Below are positions 43,234 through 51,622 of a stretch of 64,000 nt of DNA, one piece after another (positions within the stretch are counted from its first letter, which is position 1; every line of letters begins with the position of its first letter). Source of the DNA: Polaribacter vadi. Lineage in GTDB: Bacteria > Bacteroidota > Bacteroidia > Flavobacteriales > Flavobacteriaceae. Where the stretch lies: positions 62,001-126,000 of the forward strand of contig NZ_JAHKQL010000003.1 in the NCBI RefSeq assembly GCF_018861005.1, in the 5' to 3' direction. The translations under genes and the position numbers were made by a program. The notes beneath the pieces were generated by a model. That model saw only the letters and a list, made by a program, of their open reading frames with translations, had not been told where the DNA came from and did not search any database.

Positions 43234-44217
43234 ATGAAAGCAATACAGAATGTATTATTTTTTTTAGCCCTATTACTCTTTATCTCTTGTAAAAAAGAGA
43301 TTAAAAACCAAGACTATATTTTAAAAGGTGGTGTTTTTGGAACCACTTATAAAATTACTTATTTAAATGCATCTAAAAATTATCAAAAATCTTTAGATAG
43401 TCTGTTTTTGGTGATTAATAATTCTGTATCAACTTATATTCCTACTTCAGATATATCCAAAGTAAATGCTGGGGAAAATAATGTAATTATTGATGATATT
43501 TTTACAGAAGTTTTTAAAAAATCGAAAAGAATACATAAAGAAACTAATGGTTTTTTTGATCCTACAGTGGGTAATTTGGTAAATGCATATGGTTTTGGCC
43601 CTAAAAAAGAAAAGATAAATCTAACAAGTAAAGAAATAGATAGCAGTATGCAATTTGTTGGTTTAGATAAAGTTGTTTTAAAAAATGGTACAATTGTAAA
43701 AGAAAAATCTCAGGTATATTTAGATTTTAATTCAATTGCTAAAGGTTTTGGAATAGATATTGTATCTCGTTTCTTTGATGCTAGGCAAATTGATAGTTAC
43801 CTTATAGAAATTGGCGGAGAAATAAAAGCAAAAGGATTAAAAAATAACAAAGAACCTTGGATAATAAAATTAGTTAATCCTGTTAAAGCTGATGATAATG
43901 ATGGTTTTAAAATAATAAACCTTTCTAATAAATCTATGGCAACTTCTGGCAATTATCGAAAGTTTAGAATTACAGATGATGGAAAAAAATATGTACACAC
44001 CATAAACCCTAAAACTGGTTTAGCTACAGAGAGTAATTTATTAAGTGCTTCTGTAATTGCTGCATCAGATTGTGCAGATGTAGATGCTTATGCAACTGCT
44101 TTTATGGCTATGGGCTTAGAAAAAACAAAAGAATTTTTAGAGAAACATTCAGAAATTAAAGTAATTTTAATTTATGCAGATACAGATGGTTCTTTACTAG
44201 AATTTTCAACATACTAA
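43234..44217 (+). CDS. apbE: FAD:protein FMN transferase lipoprotein (ApbE)
   Basis: This periplasmic enzyme attaches FMN covalently to threonines of proteins such as the NqrB and NqrC subunits. It has 327 aa from the ATG at 43234, with a lipoprotein signal (LLLFISCKKE). Signatures are GGVFGTTYKITYL, NGFFDPTVGNLVNAYGFGP, LIEIGGEIKAKG, HTINPKTGLATESNLLSASV and the metal site ASDCADVDAYATAFMAMG. No Nqr or Rnf genes are in the window, so its target is elsewhere. It is not obviously in an operon with the downstream paralogue pair. Confidence 0.95.
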   Translation: MKAIQNVLFFLALLLFISCKKEIKNQDYILKGGVFGTTYKITYLNASKNYQKSLDSLFLVINNSVSTYIPTSDISKVNAGENNVIIDDIFTEVFKKSKRIHKETNGFFDPTVGNLVNAYGFGPKKEKINLTSKEIDSSMQFVGLDKVVLKNGTIVKEKSQVYLDFNSIAKGFGIDIVSRFFDARQIDSYLIEIGGEIKAKGLKNNKEPWIIKLVNPVKADDNDGFKIINLSNKSMATSGNYRKFRITDDGKKYVHTINPKTGLATESNLLSASVIAASDCADVDAYATAFMAMGLEKTKEFLEKHSEIKVILIYADTDGSLLEFSTY

Positions 44218-44259
44218 ATTATAATACAGGTCGTTAATTACTTAAATCGTTAACTTTTT

Positions 44260-44709
44260 ATGCTTTTAAAAAATATAAACTTTAAACAACTATTATTTAT
44301 TTTAATTATTTGTGTTTGCAGTAGTTTGCAAATAAATGCTCAATCGAACAAAAAAATAGCTTATTCATATATTAGAAAGGCCAATGCAGCTATAGAAAAA
44401 AGTATAGATTATGCAGAAGCGCTTATCAATTTTAATAAAGCTATGGAGTATATGGATGTTATTACAGATAAAAATGTAGCAAGTTTAGGTGCAAGATCTT
44501 ATTACGAAATTCATCATACTCAAAGTACCATTCAAAGACAAATTCGATTTTTAGAAATTTCTAATAAATACTCTAAACAATATTTTTCACTCGCAAAAAA
44601 TAAAAATTCTAATGATTATGAAGATAACTTAGAATTGTACACTCATGCAAAAAGCGATCTTAAAAAATTAAGATATGCCCTTAGAAGAAAGAGTATGGGT
44701 AAGTTTTAA
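44260..44709 (+). CDS. exported protein of unknown function, short paralogue
   Basis: This is a 149-aa protein with a signal peptide (LLFILIICVCSSLQINAQSN). The mature part (KKIAYSYIRKANAAIEKSID, FNKAMEYMDVITDKNVASLG, ARSYYEIHHTQS) is helical and TPR-like, and closely matches the first 100 mature residues of the next gene, about half the positions being identical by eye. It ends in a basic tail (KKLRYALRRKSMGKF). It lacks the long C-terminal part of its neighbour. The function is unknown. Confidence 0.78.
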   Translation: MLLKNINFKQLLFILIICVCSSLQINAQSNKKIAYSYIRKANAAIEKSIDYAEALINFNKAMEYMDVITDKNVASLGARSYYEIHHTQSTIQRQIRFLEISNKYSKQYFSLAKNKNSNDYEDNLELYTHAKSDLKKLRYALRRKSMGKF

Positions 44710-44775
44710 CCCCTAAATTTCAGCTTTTTTTTATTAAATTGTATATATTGCAAAAAATAAGAAAAAGGTTTATTT

Positions 44776-46095
44776 ATGAAGAAAATTGTTGTTGTTATAT
44801 GTTTATTAATGTTTGTTGTAACTGAAGCACAAACTAATAAAGATATTGCAAATGTGTATATTAGAAAAGCAAATGAAGTTTTAGCAGAAAGTATAGATTT
44901 TGAAACAGCCCTTACAATGTTTCAAAAAGCAATGAAATACACAGATACAATTTCAGATAAAAAAATAGCTTCTTTAGGAGCTTCTGTTTACTTCGAAACT
45001 TACCAAAAGCAACCAACTTTAAAAGACCAATTAGCTTTTTTAGAAAAAGCAAAATTTTACTCTAAACAATATTTTAATTTAAACGATGGTAAAAATAAGA
45101 CCTCTGAAGATTTTATAAATAATTCCGATAATTATGTGTTTATATTAGAGAATATAGAAAGTATAAATGATAAATTAGATAAAATAGAACAAGATCGTTT
45201 AAAGAAAGAGAAAGAATTACGTAGAATAGATTCTCTAAAAACAGTTTGGAAAAATAAATCAGAAACTTTATCTATTAAAGTAGATAGTATTTATAATTTT
45301 AATAAAAATAAAGTTGCTTTATTTACAAAAGGTGCTTTTTTTGGTCTTATAAATGATAAAGGAGAAATACTTTTTGAAGCTAATGAATATAAAGAAGCTA
45401 TTTCTTTTGATGGTTTTGTAATATTTAAAAATGAAGCTATTAACCCTACAAAATTGTATAGTTACAATACCAATAATAATGTAAATTTTCAAATACCTAG
45501 TATCTCTGATTTTAATACACTATCTACACATTATGGTAAAGTAATGTTACCTAGAGGAAATGGAAGGTTGGTAACCTATCCAAACAATTCGCATAATGCT
45601 TTTGTTTATGACCTTAATGTAAAAAAAACAATTAAGGTTGCAAATCTAGAAGATCTGCTTAAAAGACTAAAAAAGTTTGAAACTATAGGCAAATATAATA
45701 AAGACGAACAGGTTAAAATTGAAAAAGAATGGTATAATTTTGGAGGTCATTTAGGAGGAGGAATTCATCCTTTATATGGTGTAGAAGATTATGGTTTAAA
45801 AGGTTTTTTATGTTCTTTAGATGCTAGTTTTATAAGTACAAGTTCAGGCTATCAATACATAGGAGCTTTCCATAATAGTAAATATCAAGCATTAAAAGGT
45901 AATCAGGTTATATGGATAAACCAAAATGGTACAAAAGTAAATGCAGCTAAAGATGAAGCTGAAAAGTATTCTGGTAATTCAATTGTTAGTAAATTAGACA
46001 ATGGTAATTATCAAATAACTCAAGAAGGAATAATTATTTTAGGGAAAGAGAGCTTAGTAAAAATGTCAGAATTTTTAAGAAGTTTTTCTAATTAA
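44776..46095 (+). CDS. exported protein of unknown function, long paralogue
   Basis: This is a 439-aa protein with a signal peptide (MKKIVVVICLLMFVVTEAQ). An N-terminal TPR-like segment shared with the short paralogue (YIRKANEVLAESIDFETALT) is followed by a coiled coil near 130-165 (KLDKIEQDRLKKEKELRRID) and a C-terminal region that begins with a WG-repeat-like stretch (GAFFGLINDKGEILFEANEY) and then glycine-rich beta sequence. The two genes are 66 bases apart and co-oriented. I do not recognise the family. A periplasmic or surface role is inferred from the signal only. Confidence 0.78.
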   Translation: MKKIVVVICLLMFVVTEAQTNKDIANVYIRKANEVLAESIDFETALTMFQKAMKYTDTISDKKIASLGASVYFETYQKQPTLKDQLAFLEKAKFYSKQYFNLNDGKNKTSEDFINNSDNYVFILENIESINDKLDKIEQDRLKKEKELRRIDSLKTVWKNKSETLSIKVDSIYNFNKNKVALFTKGAFFGLINDKGEILFEANEYKEAISFDGFVIFKNEAINPTKLYSYNTNNNVNFQIPSISDFNTLSTHYGKVMLPRGNGRLVTYPNNSHNAFVYDLNVKKTIKVANLEDLLKRLKKFETIGKYNKDEQVKIEKEWYNFGGHLGGGIHPLYGVEDYGLKGFLCSLDASFISTSSGYQYIGAFHNSKYQALKGNQVIWINQNGTKVNAAKDEAEKYSGNSIVSKLDNGNYQITQEGIIILGKESLVKMSEFLRSFSN

Positions 46096-46101
46096 TTTCT
46101 G

Positions 46102-46878
46102 TTATTTCTTATAACATACAGGTAATATTTCGCCTTTCATTAAGCAAAATCGTGTTACTTTTTCTTCGGATATTTTTTTGGTATAATCTATTTCATCAAC
46201 TTTAAAACCTACAGAGCGTAGTCTGTTAAAGTAATCTTTTCCGTAAACTCTTACATGATCATATTGTCCGAAAATTTTAGCACGTTCTTTTTTATCTGTA
46301 ATGGAATCATCTTCAAAAGTTGTTTCTCTAGATATATCTTGCGGAATTTGAAAAATACCAAATCCGCCTTTTTTTAAGACTCTATACAACTCCTGCATTG
46401 CTTTTTTATCATCAGGAATGTGCTCTAAAACGTGATTGCAAAAAACAACATCAAATTCATTGTCTTTAAAAGGTAAATCGCAAATATCTGCTTTAACATC
46501 TGCAATTGGCGATTCTAAATCAGAAGTAATGTAGTCTAGATTTTTCTGTTTTCTAAACAAATCTAAAAAACATTGTTCTGGGGCAATATGTAAAGTTTTT
46601 AATTTTTTGGTTGATGTAAAAAAGTTGGTTTCATCCTTTAAAAACAACCACATTAACCTATGCCTTTCTAATGATAAAGTTGATGGAGAAAGTGCATTTT
46701 CTCGCTGTTTACCATAACCATAAGGTAAAAATTTACGAAACGATTTGCCATCAATAGGATCTGTAAATTGATTTCCTTTTAAAGTTAATGCAATCATTGG
46801 ACGCACTAAATAACTTGCTTTTATTAGCAAAGGTCTTGGAATTGTATTTAATATGGATTTAAAGATTTTGTTTGACAC
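46102..46878 (-). CDS. class I SAM-dependent methyltransferase
   Basis: This is a 258-aa protein with the SAM-binding core: motif I is degenerate (TLHIAPEQCFLDLF), motif II includes ADICDLPFKDNEFDVVFCNH, and LEHIPDDKKAMQELYRVLKK, GGFGIFQIPQ are the typical post motifs. The substrate is unknown. Two in-frame GTG codons could start it, at 46887 and 46878. I prefer 46878 because the product then begins MSNKIFKSILNTIPRP. The start lies at the edge of a 26-bp repeat, so the repeat supplies the start codon. Confidence 0.83.
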   Translation of the reverse strand: MSNKIFKSILNTIPRPLLIKASYLVRPMIALTLKGNQFTDPIDGKSFRKFLPYGYGKQRENALSPSTLSLERHRLMWLFLKDETNFFTSTKKLKTLHIAPEQCFLDLFRKQKNLDYITSDLESPIADVKADICDLPFKDNEFDVVFCNHVLEHIPDDKKAMQELYRVLKKGGFGIFQIPQDISRETTFEDDSITDKKERAKIFGQYDHVRVYGKDYFNRLRSVGFKVDEIDYTKKISEEKVTRFCLMKGEILPVCYKK

Positions 46879-46901
46879 GGATTTCACAGATTTACACTGA
46901 T
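46876..46901 (+). repeat. left inverted repeat bracketing the GxxExxY gene
   Basis: This 26-base element begins CACGGATTTC and ends CACTGAT. Its reverse-complement partner is at 47301-47326, with 22 of 26 positions matching. It lies 7 bases from the end of the GxxExxY gene and overlaps the start of the methyltransferase gene. Confidence 0.65.
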
Positions 46902-46908
46902 AATAGCG

Positions 46909-47283
46909 TTATAAAATTACTCTTTTATATTTTAAACTATCTTCACCAAAATTAATTAGTAAACCCAATTTAAGACTAGAAACGGCTAAGTAGTTTAATG
47001 TTTGTTTAATATGAGAAGAGGTTAAACATTGCACAGCTTTAATCTCTAAAATTATTTTATCATTAATAATAAAATCTGCTCTATATTTATGAGGCAGTAT
47101 ATTTCCTTTATAACTGATACTGAATTTTTTCTCTTTTGAATATTTAATATTGTTATCAATCAACTCAATTTCAAGAGCATCACTATAAACAATCTCATTA
47201 AATCCTTTTCCTAATTGATTATGAACTTCCATACAAATACCTATAATTTTATAAGTTTCTTCTTTGTAAAGTAAATTGTTCAT
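46909..47283 (-). CDS. GxxExxY protein (PDDEXK_3 nuclease-fold family)
   Basis: This is a 124-aa protein of the GxxExxY family. It has the name-giving motif GFNEIVY (about residues 27-33), then the nuclease-like core KYRADFIINDKIILEIKAVQ, with D-x(n)-E-x-K spacing as in restriction-type PD-(D/E)XK enzymes, and the C-terminal LGLLINFG. No activity is established for the family. It is flanked on both sides by 26-bp inverted repeats. The neighbours are a methyltransferase and map, with no functional relation evident. The unit looks like an inserted cassette. Confidence 0.88.
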   Translation of the reverse strand: MNNLLYKEETYKIIGICMEVHNQLGKGFNEIVYSDALEIELIDNNIKYSKEKKFSISYKGNILPHKYRADFIINDKIILEIKAVQCLTSSHIKQTLNYLAVSSLKLGLLINFGEDSLKYKRVIL

Positions 47284-47300
47284 TTTCTTGAAATTAATTT

Positions 47301-47326
47301 ATCCGTGAAAATCTGCGAAATTCGTG
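47301..47326 (-). repeat. right inverted repeat bracketing the GxxExxY gene
   Basis: On the minus strand this begins CACGAATTTC and ends CACGGAT, 22 of 26 bases matching the left copy. It sits 17 bases upstream of the GxxExxY start codon and directly before the map stop codon region. Confidence 0.65.
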
Positions 47327-47327
47327 T

Positions 47328-48137
47328 CTAAATATTTTGTCGAAATTCGTCTTCCTCATCAGTAACAATACCTAAAGCTTCATTTACATATTTAAAAGTA
47401 GAAAGAAGTTCTGGTTTTCCGTTAACAATGGCAACATCATGCTCAAAATGTGCAGAAGGTTTGTTGTCTAAAGTAGTAATGGTCCAACCATCTGAATGTT
47501 GTCTTATTTTGTGAGTTCCCATATTTGTCATAGGTTCAATAGCTACAACCATACCTTCTACAAACTTTTTTCCTCTTCCTCTTCTACCATAATTTGGCAT
47601 TTCTGGGTCTTCATGCATTTTTCTACCTAAGCCATGACCTACCAATTCTCTAACTACTCCATAACCGTGTTTCTCAGTAAAATTCTGAATAGCATAACCA
47701 ACATCTCCAACTCTTTTGCCTACTTTAAATTCTCTAATACCAACGTATAAACTCTCTTTGGTAACTTCTAATAATTTTTTGGTTTCAGCATCAATTTCAC
47801 CAACAGCAAAAGTATAAGCATGATCACCATAAAATCCATTTTTTAACGCACCACAATCTATAGAAATAATATCGCCTTCTTGTAGAGGTTCGTTTGTTGG
47901 GAATCCATGAACAACCTGAGAATTAGGACTCATACAAAGTGTATTCGGAAAATCGTACAAACCTAAAAAACCAGGAATAGCACCTTGTTCTCTAATAAAA
48001 TCTTCTGCAAGTTTATCTAAATATAAAGTAGTTACGCCAGGTTTTACTTCTTTGGCTAACATTCCTAAAGTTTTAGAAACTATTAATGCACTTTCGCGCA
48101 TAATTTCTATTTCTTCTCTGGTTTTAATATGAATCAT
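47328..48137 (-). CDS. map: type I methionine aminopeptidase
   Basis: Map removes the initiator methionine from nascent proteins. It has 269 aa. The metal site residues are Asp94 and Asp105 (ISIDCGALKNGFYGDHAYTF), the His in VGHGLGRKMHEDP, and the Glu residues in AIEPM and HFEHDVA. The N-terminal HIKTREEIEIMRESALIVSK is typical of the short type I enzyme without an extension. The C-terminus (TDEEDEFRQNI) is slightly longer than in E. coli. The stop codon lies at the edge of the right inverted repeat. The 162 bases upstream contain a palindromic repeat. Confidence 0.97.
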   Translation of the reverse strand: MIHIKTREEIEIMRESALIVSKTLGMLAKEVKPGVTTLYLDKLAEDFIREQGAIPGFLGLYDFPNTLCMSPNSQVVHGFPTNEPLQEGDIISIDCGALKNGFYGDHAYTFAVGEIDAETKKLLEVTKESLYVGIREFKVGKRVGDVGYAIQNFTEKHGYGVVRELVGHGLGRKMHEDPEMPNYGRRGRGKKFVEGMVVAIEPMTNMGTHKIRQHSDGWTITTLDNKPSAHFEHDVAIVNGKPELLSTFKYVNEALGIVTDEEDEFRQNI

Positions 48138-48230
48138 TCTCTAATAATTGAAATGCAAAGTTACTACAATTATTAATAATTATATGCTGATGTAACTCAA
48201 GTAAAAAAGCAATTTATTGTTAAAAAAGAA

Positions 48231-48274
48231 AACACGAATTTCAAAGATTTTTGTTGATCTATGAAATTCGTGTT
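48231..48274. repeat. solo palindromic copy of the GxxExxY-flanking repeat
   Basis: AACACGAATTTCA (48231-48243) pairs perfectly with TGAAATTCGTGTT (48262-48274) around an 18-base loop. The left half follows the same consensus as the repeats around the GxxExxY gene. No ORF is inside. It lies in the gap upstream of map and downstream of the thioredoxin-like gene. Confidence 0.6.
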
Positions 48275-48299
48275 AGAAATTTATCTACTAAAATAGCAG

Positions 48300-48911
48300 T
48301 TATTCGCTCTTATCGTAAGAATGTTTATAAGGTGCTCCTGTAACTATTTTTAAAATGTCTTTTTCAAGATTTTCTCTAGGGTATTCTACATAACGTCCTA
48401 CTTCTTTACCTTCTTTATAAAAAATAAAAGTTGGTACTCTAATTATGTTATAACCTTCTTGTAAATTATCTGGTGTTTTTTTGTTTCTACCTACAGTAAC
48501 TAATTCAAAATAATTTAAATCGAAACCAGTTTCTTCTAAAATTTTGTAAAAACGTGGAGTTTCTCTTTTGCTGTCTCCACACCAAGTACCCATAAAACCT
48601 TTAATGGTAAAATCATTAATAATAGGTTTTAGTTTTTCTATAATTTCTTTATTGGTATTATACTCACTATATCTGCTGTTAAACCAAGATTTATAAGAAG
48701 CATCTGCAAAAGAATTTTTATCTGCAAAACCAATTAAATAACCTCTATCGTTTTTAGTGGCATTTGCATTTTTGGCTTTTACTTTAATGTATTCTTTAGC
48801 TTTTACAATTTTTTCTGCTACTTCTGTTTCTTTGTTTTCTACAGTAGATTTACTTGAATTACAAGCAAAAATAATAGTAGTTAAAAATATAAATATGATT
48901 TTCTTAAGCAT
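48300..48911 (-). CDS. thioredoxin-fold lipoprotein with WCGDS motif
   Basis: This is a 203-aa lipoprotein, with the lipobox Cys in LTTIIFACNSS. The thioredoxin domain includes FMGTWCGDSKRETPRFYKIL, VGRNKKTPDN and RVPTFIFYKEGKEVGR, with the cis-Pro in VPTF. The catalytic WCxxC motif reads WCGDS, so one cysteine is missing and the protein cannot form the usual intramolecular disulfide. A monothiol or binding role is more likely. The ATG overlaps the gpmI stop by one base (TAATG), so the two are coupled. Confidence 0.85.
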   Translation of the reverse strand: MLKKIIFIFLTTIIFACNSSKSTVENKETEVAEKIVKAKEYIKVKAKNANATKNDRGYLIGFADKNSFADASYKSWFNSRYSEYNTNKEIIEKLKPIINDFTIKGFMGTWCGDSKRETPRFYKILEETGFDLNYFELVTVGRNKKTPDNLQEGYNIIRVPTFIFYKEGKEVGRYVEYPRENLEKDILKIVTGAPYKHSYDKSE

Positions 48912-50428
48912 TATAAAAGTGATTTTTGTGTCATTTCTTTTGGTTGATTTACACCCATTAAATCTAAAATAGTTGGAGCAATATCACCTAAAATTCCGCT
49001 TTTAATTGATTTTATTTCATCATCAATTAAAATAAAAGGAACAGGATTTGTTGTGTGTGCTGTATGAGGAGATCCATCAGGGTTCATCATTGTCTCACAG
49101 TTTCCATGATCTGCAATTAGTAAAGTAGAATAACCATTGGCTAAACCAGTTTCTATAACTTCTTTGGCACAAATATCTACAGTTTCACAAGCTTTAATGG
49201 CTGCTTCCATAATTCCTGTATGCCCAACCATATCTCCATTTGCAAAATTTAAACAAACAAAATCTGCTTCACCTTTTTCTAAATCTTCGCAAAGAGCATC
49301 TTTTAATTCATAAGCAGACATTTCTGGTTTTAAATCGTAAGTAGCTACTTTTGGCGAATTTCTTAATATTCGAGATTCACCTTCAAAAGGTTCTTCTTGT
49401 CCTCCAGAAAAGAAAAATGTAACGTGTGGATATTTCTCAGTTTCAGCAATTCTGATTTGTTTTTTGCCAGCTGCAGATAATACTTCTCCTAAAGTATTTT
49501 TGATATTATCGTTATTATAAATTACATTAATCCCTTTAAAAGAAGAATCATACATTGTAATTGTTGTGTAGTATAAGTCTAATTTTTTCATTCCGAATTC
49601 TGGGAAATCATTCTGACTTAAAACGTTTGTTAATTCTCTACCTCTATCTGTTCTGTAGTTAAAGAAAATAATAGCATCACCTTCTTTTATTTGTGCTTTT
49701 GGAGACCCGTCTTCATTTGTAATAATGATTGGTTTGTGAAATTCATCAGTTAAACCAGCTTCATAATTCGCATTTAAAGTTGCAATAGCATCTGTAGTTT
49801 TTGTACCAATTCCATTTACTAAACCATCATAAGTTTCTTTAATACGTTCCCATCTATTGTCTCTATCCATTGCGTAATAACGACCTGTAATTGATGCTAA
49901 TTCACCAACACTTTTTGTCATATACTCTTGCACATCATTAATGAAATATGTTCCTGATTTTGGGTCACAATCTCTACCATCAGTAAAAGCATGTAAGAAA
50001 ACATTAGTAACATCATTTTCTTTAGCAACATCTAATAAACCTTTTAAATGATCTATGTGTGCATGAATTCCTCCATTAGAAACCAAGCCTAATAAATGAA
50101 CATTTTTGTTGTTTTCTTTGGCATATTTAAAAGTATCTAATAATACTTTTTCTTTACCTAAGGTTTTTTCTTTAACAGCTTTGTTAATTCTAGCTAAATT
50201 CTGGTATACAATTCTACCAGCACCTAAATTCATATGGCCAACTTCTGAATTACCCATTTGTCCTTCAGGTAAACCAACGTGCTCACCATCTGTTCTTAAT
50301 TGTGCATTCGGATATTTGTCATATAAAGAATTGATATATGGCGTTTTTGCGTTGTATATGGCAGATACTTTTGGGTCTTGTGTAATTCCCCAACCATCTA
50401 ATATCATTAAGATAACCTTCTTGTTCAT
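48911..50428 (-). CDS. gpmI: 2,3-bisphosphoglycerate-independent phosphoglycerate mutase
   Basis: This glycolytic enzyme interconverts 3- and 2-phosphoglycerate, using two manganese ions. It has 505 aa, the normal length. The alkaline phosphatase-type metal sites include Asp11 in ILDGWGIT and the catalytic Ser61 in GQMGNSEVGHMNLGAGR, then HAFTDGRDCDP, FFNYRTDRGREL, NFANGDMVGHTG and DHGNCETM. The 5' flank up to 50693 holds no gene, only AT-rich DNA with a short GCGTTAAACGC palindrome at 50580-50590. Confidence 0.97.
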   Translation of the reverse strand: MNKKVILMILDGWGITQDPKVSAIYNAKTPYINSLYDKYPNAQLRTDGEHVGLPEGQMGNSEVGHMNLGAGRIVYQNLARINKAVKEKTLGKEKVLLDTFKYAKENNKNVHLLGLVSNGGIHAHIDHLKGLLDVAKENDVTNVFLHAFTDGRDCDPKSGTYFINDVQEYMTKSVGELASITGRYYAMDRDNRWERIKETYDGLVNGIGTKTTDAIATLNANYEAGLTDEFHKPIIITNEDGSPKAQIKEGDAIIFFNYRTDRGRELTNVLSQNDFPEFGMKKLDLYYTTITMYDSSFKGINVIYNNDNIKNTLGEVLSAAGKKQIRIAETEKYPHVTFFFSGGQEEPFEGESRILRNSPKVATYDLKPEMSAYELKDALCEDLEKGEADFVCLNFANGDMVGHTGIMEAAIKACETVDICAKEVIETGLANGYSTLLIADHGNCETMMNPDGSPHTAHTTNPVPFILIDDEIKSIKSGILGDIAPTILDLMGVNQPKEMTQKSLL

Positions 50429-50693
50429 TTTATAGTTTTATAACGTAAAAATAAGAAAGATTTTGGAGATATTTTTAAAATTCTACGAAACCGATAAAGT
50501 TGAGAATAAACTAATATTTAACTGTGATAATAGTGATATTAACATAAATTTAGTTTTTTTTTAGATAAAATATAGGAATGCGTTAAACGCTTGTTAAATG
50601 AATTAAAGTTCTGAAACATAGTTGGTTTAGTTTGGTCTATTAAATATATACAAACAACCATAAATTATATAATAACCTAAAAACTTATCTATT

Positions 50694-51089
50694 ATGAAAA
50701 AAATAATCTTAAGCACATTTATCTGCTTATTCGTATTCTCAAGTTCAAGTAACGCAACTTCTTTAGATTTAAATAAGCAAACTGTTGCATCAGCAAAATT
50801 TGGTTATGCAGTAAACTCATTTTGTAAATTAATACAAATGGGAAATTACGATGCTGTAAAAGCACTTATTGAAGCTGGTCATAATGTTAATAAAAAATCT
50901 ACAGGTTTAACTCCGTTAATGTTTGCTGCTAGATATAATAAATCTAAAATTGCAAAATTATTAATTGATAATGGAGCAAAATTAGATACAAAATCTGACA
51001 AGGCTTTAAAAATGACAGCTTTACAAATTGCAAAACAGTCTAAAGCAGTAGATGTAGTAAAGGTGATTAAAGCTGCTTACAGGAAATAG
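50694..51089 (+). CDS. exported ankyrin-repeat protein
   Basis: This is a 131-aa protein with a signal peptide (MKKIILSTFICLFVFSSSSN). Ankyrin repeats cover residues 45-125 (MGNYDAVKALIEAGHNVNKK, LTPLMFAARYNKSKIAKLLI, DNGAKLDTKSDKALKMTALQIAKQ). It should be periplasmic and act by protein binding. The partner is unknown. It is monocistronic, with a terminator after it. Confidence 0.88.
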   Translation: MKKIILSTFICLFVFSSSSNATSLDLNKQTVASAKFGYAVNSFCKLIQMGNYDAVKALIEAGHNVNKKSTGLTPLMFAARYNKSKIAKLLIDNGAKLDTKSDKALKMTALQIAKQSKAVDVVKVIKAAYRK

Positions 51090-51135
51090 AAATTAGTTGT
51101 GACGTCTTAAAATAGTGTTACAAAATTAATAAATT

Positions 51136-51168
51136 AAAGGTAGTGATTTTTTATCACTGCCTTTTTTT
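51136..51168 (+). terminator. Rho-independent terminator of the ankyrin gene
   Basis: AAAGGTAGTGAT (51136-51147) pairs with ATCACTGCCTTT (51153-51164), with one G-T wobble and a 5-base T loop, followed by a T run to 51168. It ends 3 bases from the convergent minus-strand gene. Confidence 0.85.
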
Positions 51169-51170
51169 GT

Positions 51171-51437
51171 TTAAAATTTTACAAAGCCGATAACGTAAAT
51201 GACGATTATTAAAAGACAAGTAGAAATAATAGCAAATCTCCTTAATCTTTTTCTGTTTTCTGATTGTAGCTTTTCTCTTATTCTTTTGAGTTGTGCTGGT
51301 GTAGATTTTTTAGAAAAAGAAACTTGAATGTTTTTACCTTCTTTAAAATCTTTCATTTTTTTAAAAGTAGAAACACGTGTTCTTTTGTTATTTTTTAAAC
51401 TTGTAATCATTGCTGCTGCAGAACCTCCAAAACCCAT
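51171..51437 (-). CDS. small membrane-anchored protein of unknown function
   Basis: This is an 88-aa protein. A cytoplasmic, strongly basic stretch (SLKNNKRTRVSTFKKMKDFK, KRIREKLQSENRKRLRRFA) precedes one C-terminal membrane helix (STCLLIIVIYVIGFVKF, about 71-87). It is tail-anchored in topology and basic on the inner face. I do not recognise the family. It stands alone between the ankyrin gene terminator and the hydroxylase gene. Confidence 0.7.
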   Translation of the reverse strand: MGFGGSAAAMITSLKNNKRTRVSTFKKMKDFKEGKNIQVSFSKKSTPAQLKRIREKLQSENRKRLRRFAIISTCLLIIVIYVIGFVKF

Positions 51438-51622
51438 AATAGTATCTATTTTTATTATAGGTAGTAAAAAATGATTAAATGTTACAATTGTGTTATTATT
51501 AAATAATTGATTGTTTTGGTTTAAAATAAATTTTAAATAGGATAAAACTGTTCATTAATTACAAATTCCGTAATTTTATAAGATAATATTTTTAAGTATC
51601 TAGAACAAAATTAAATGTAAAA

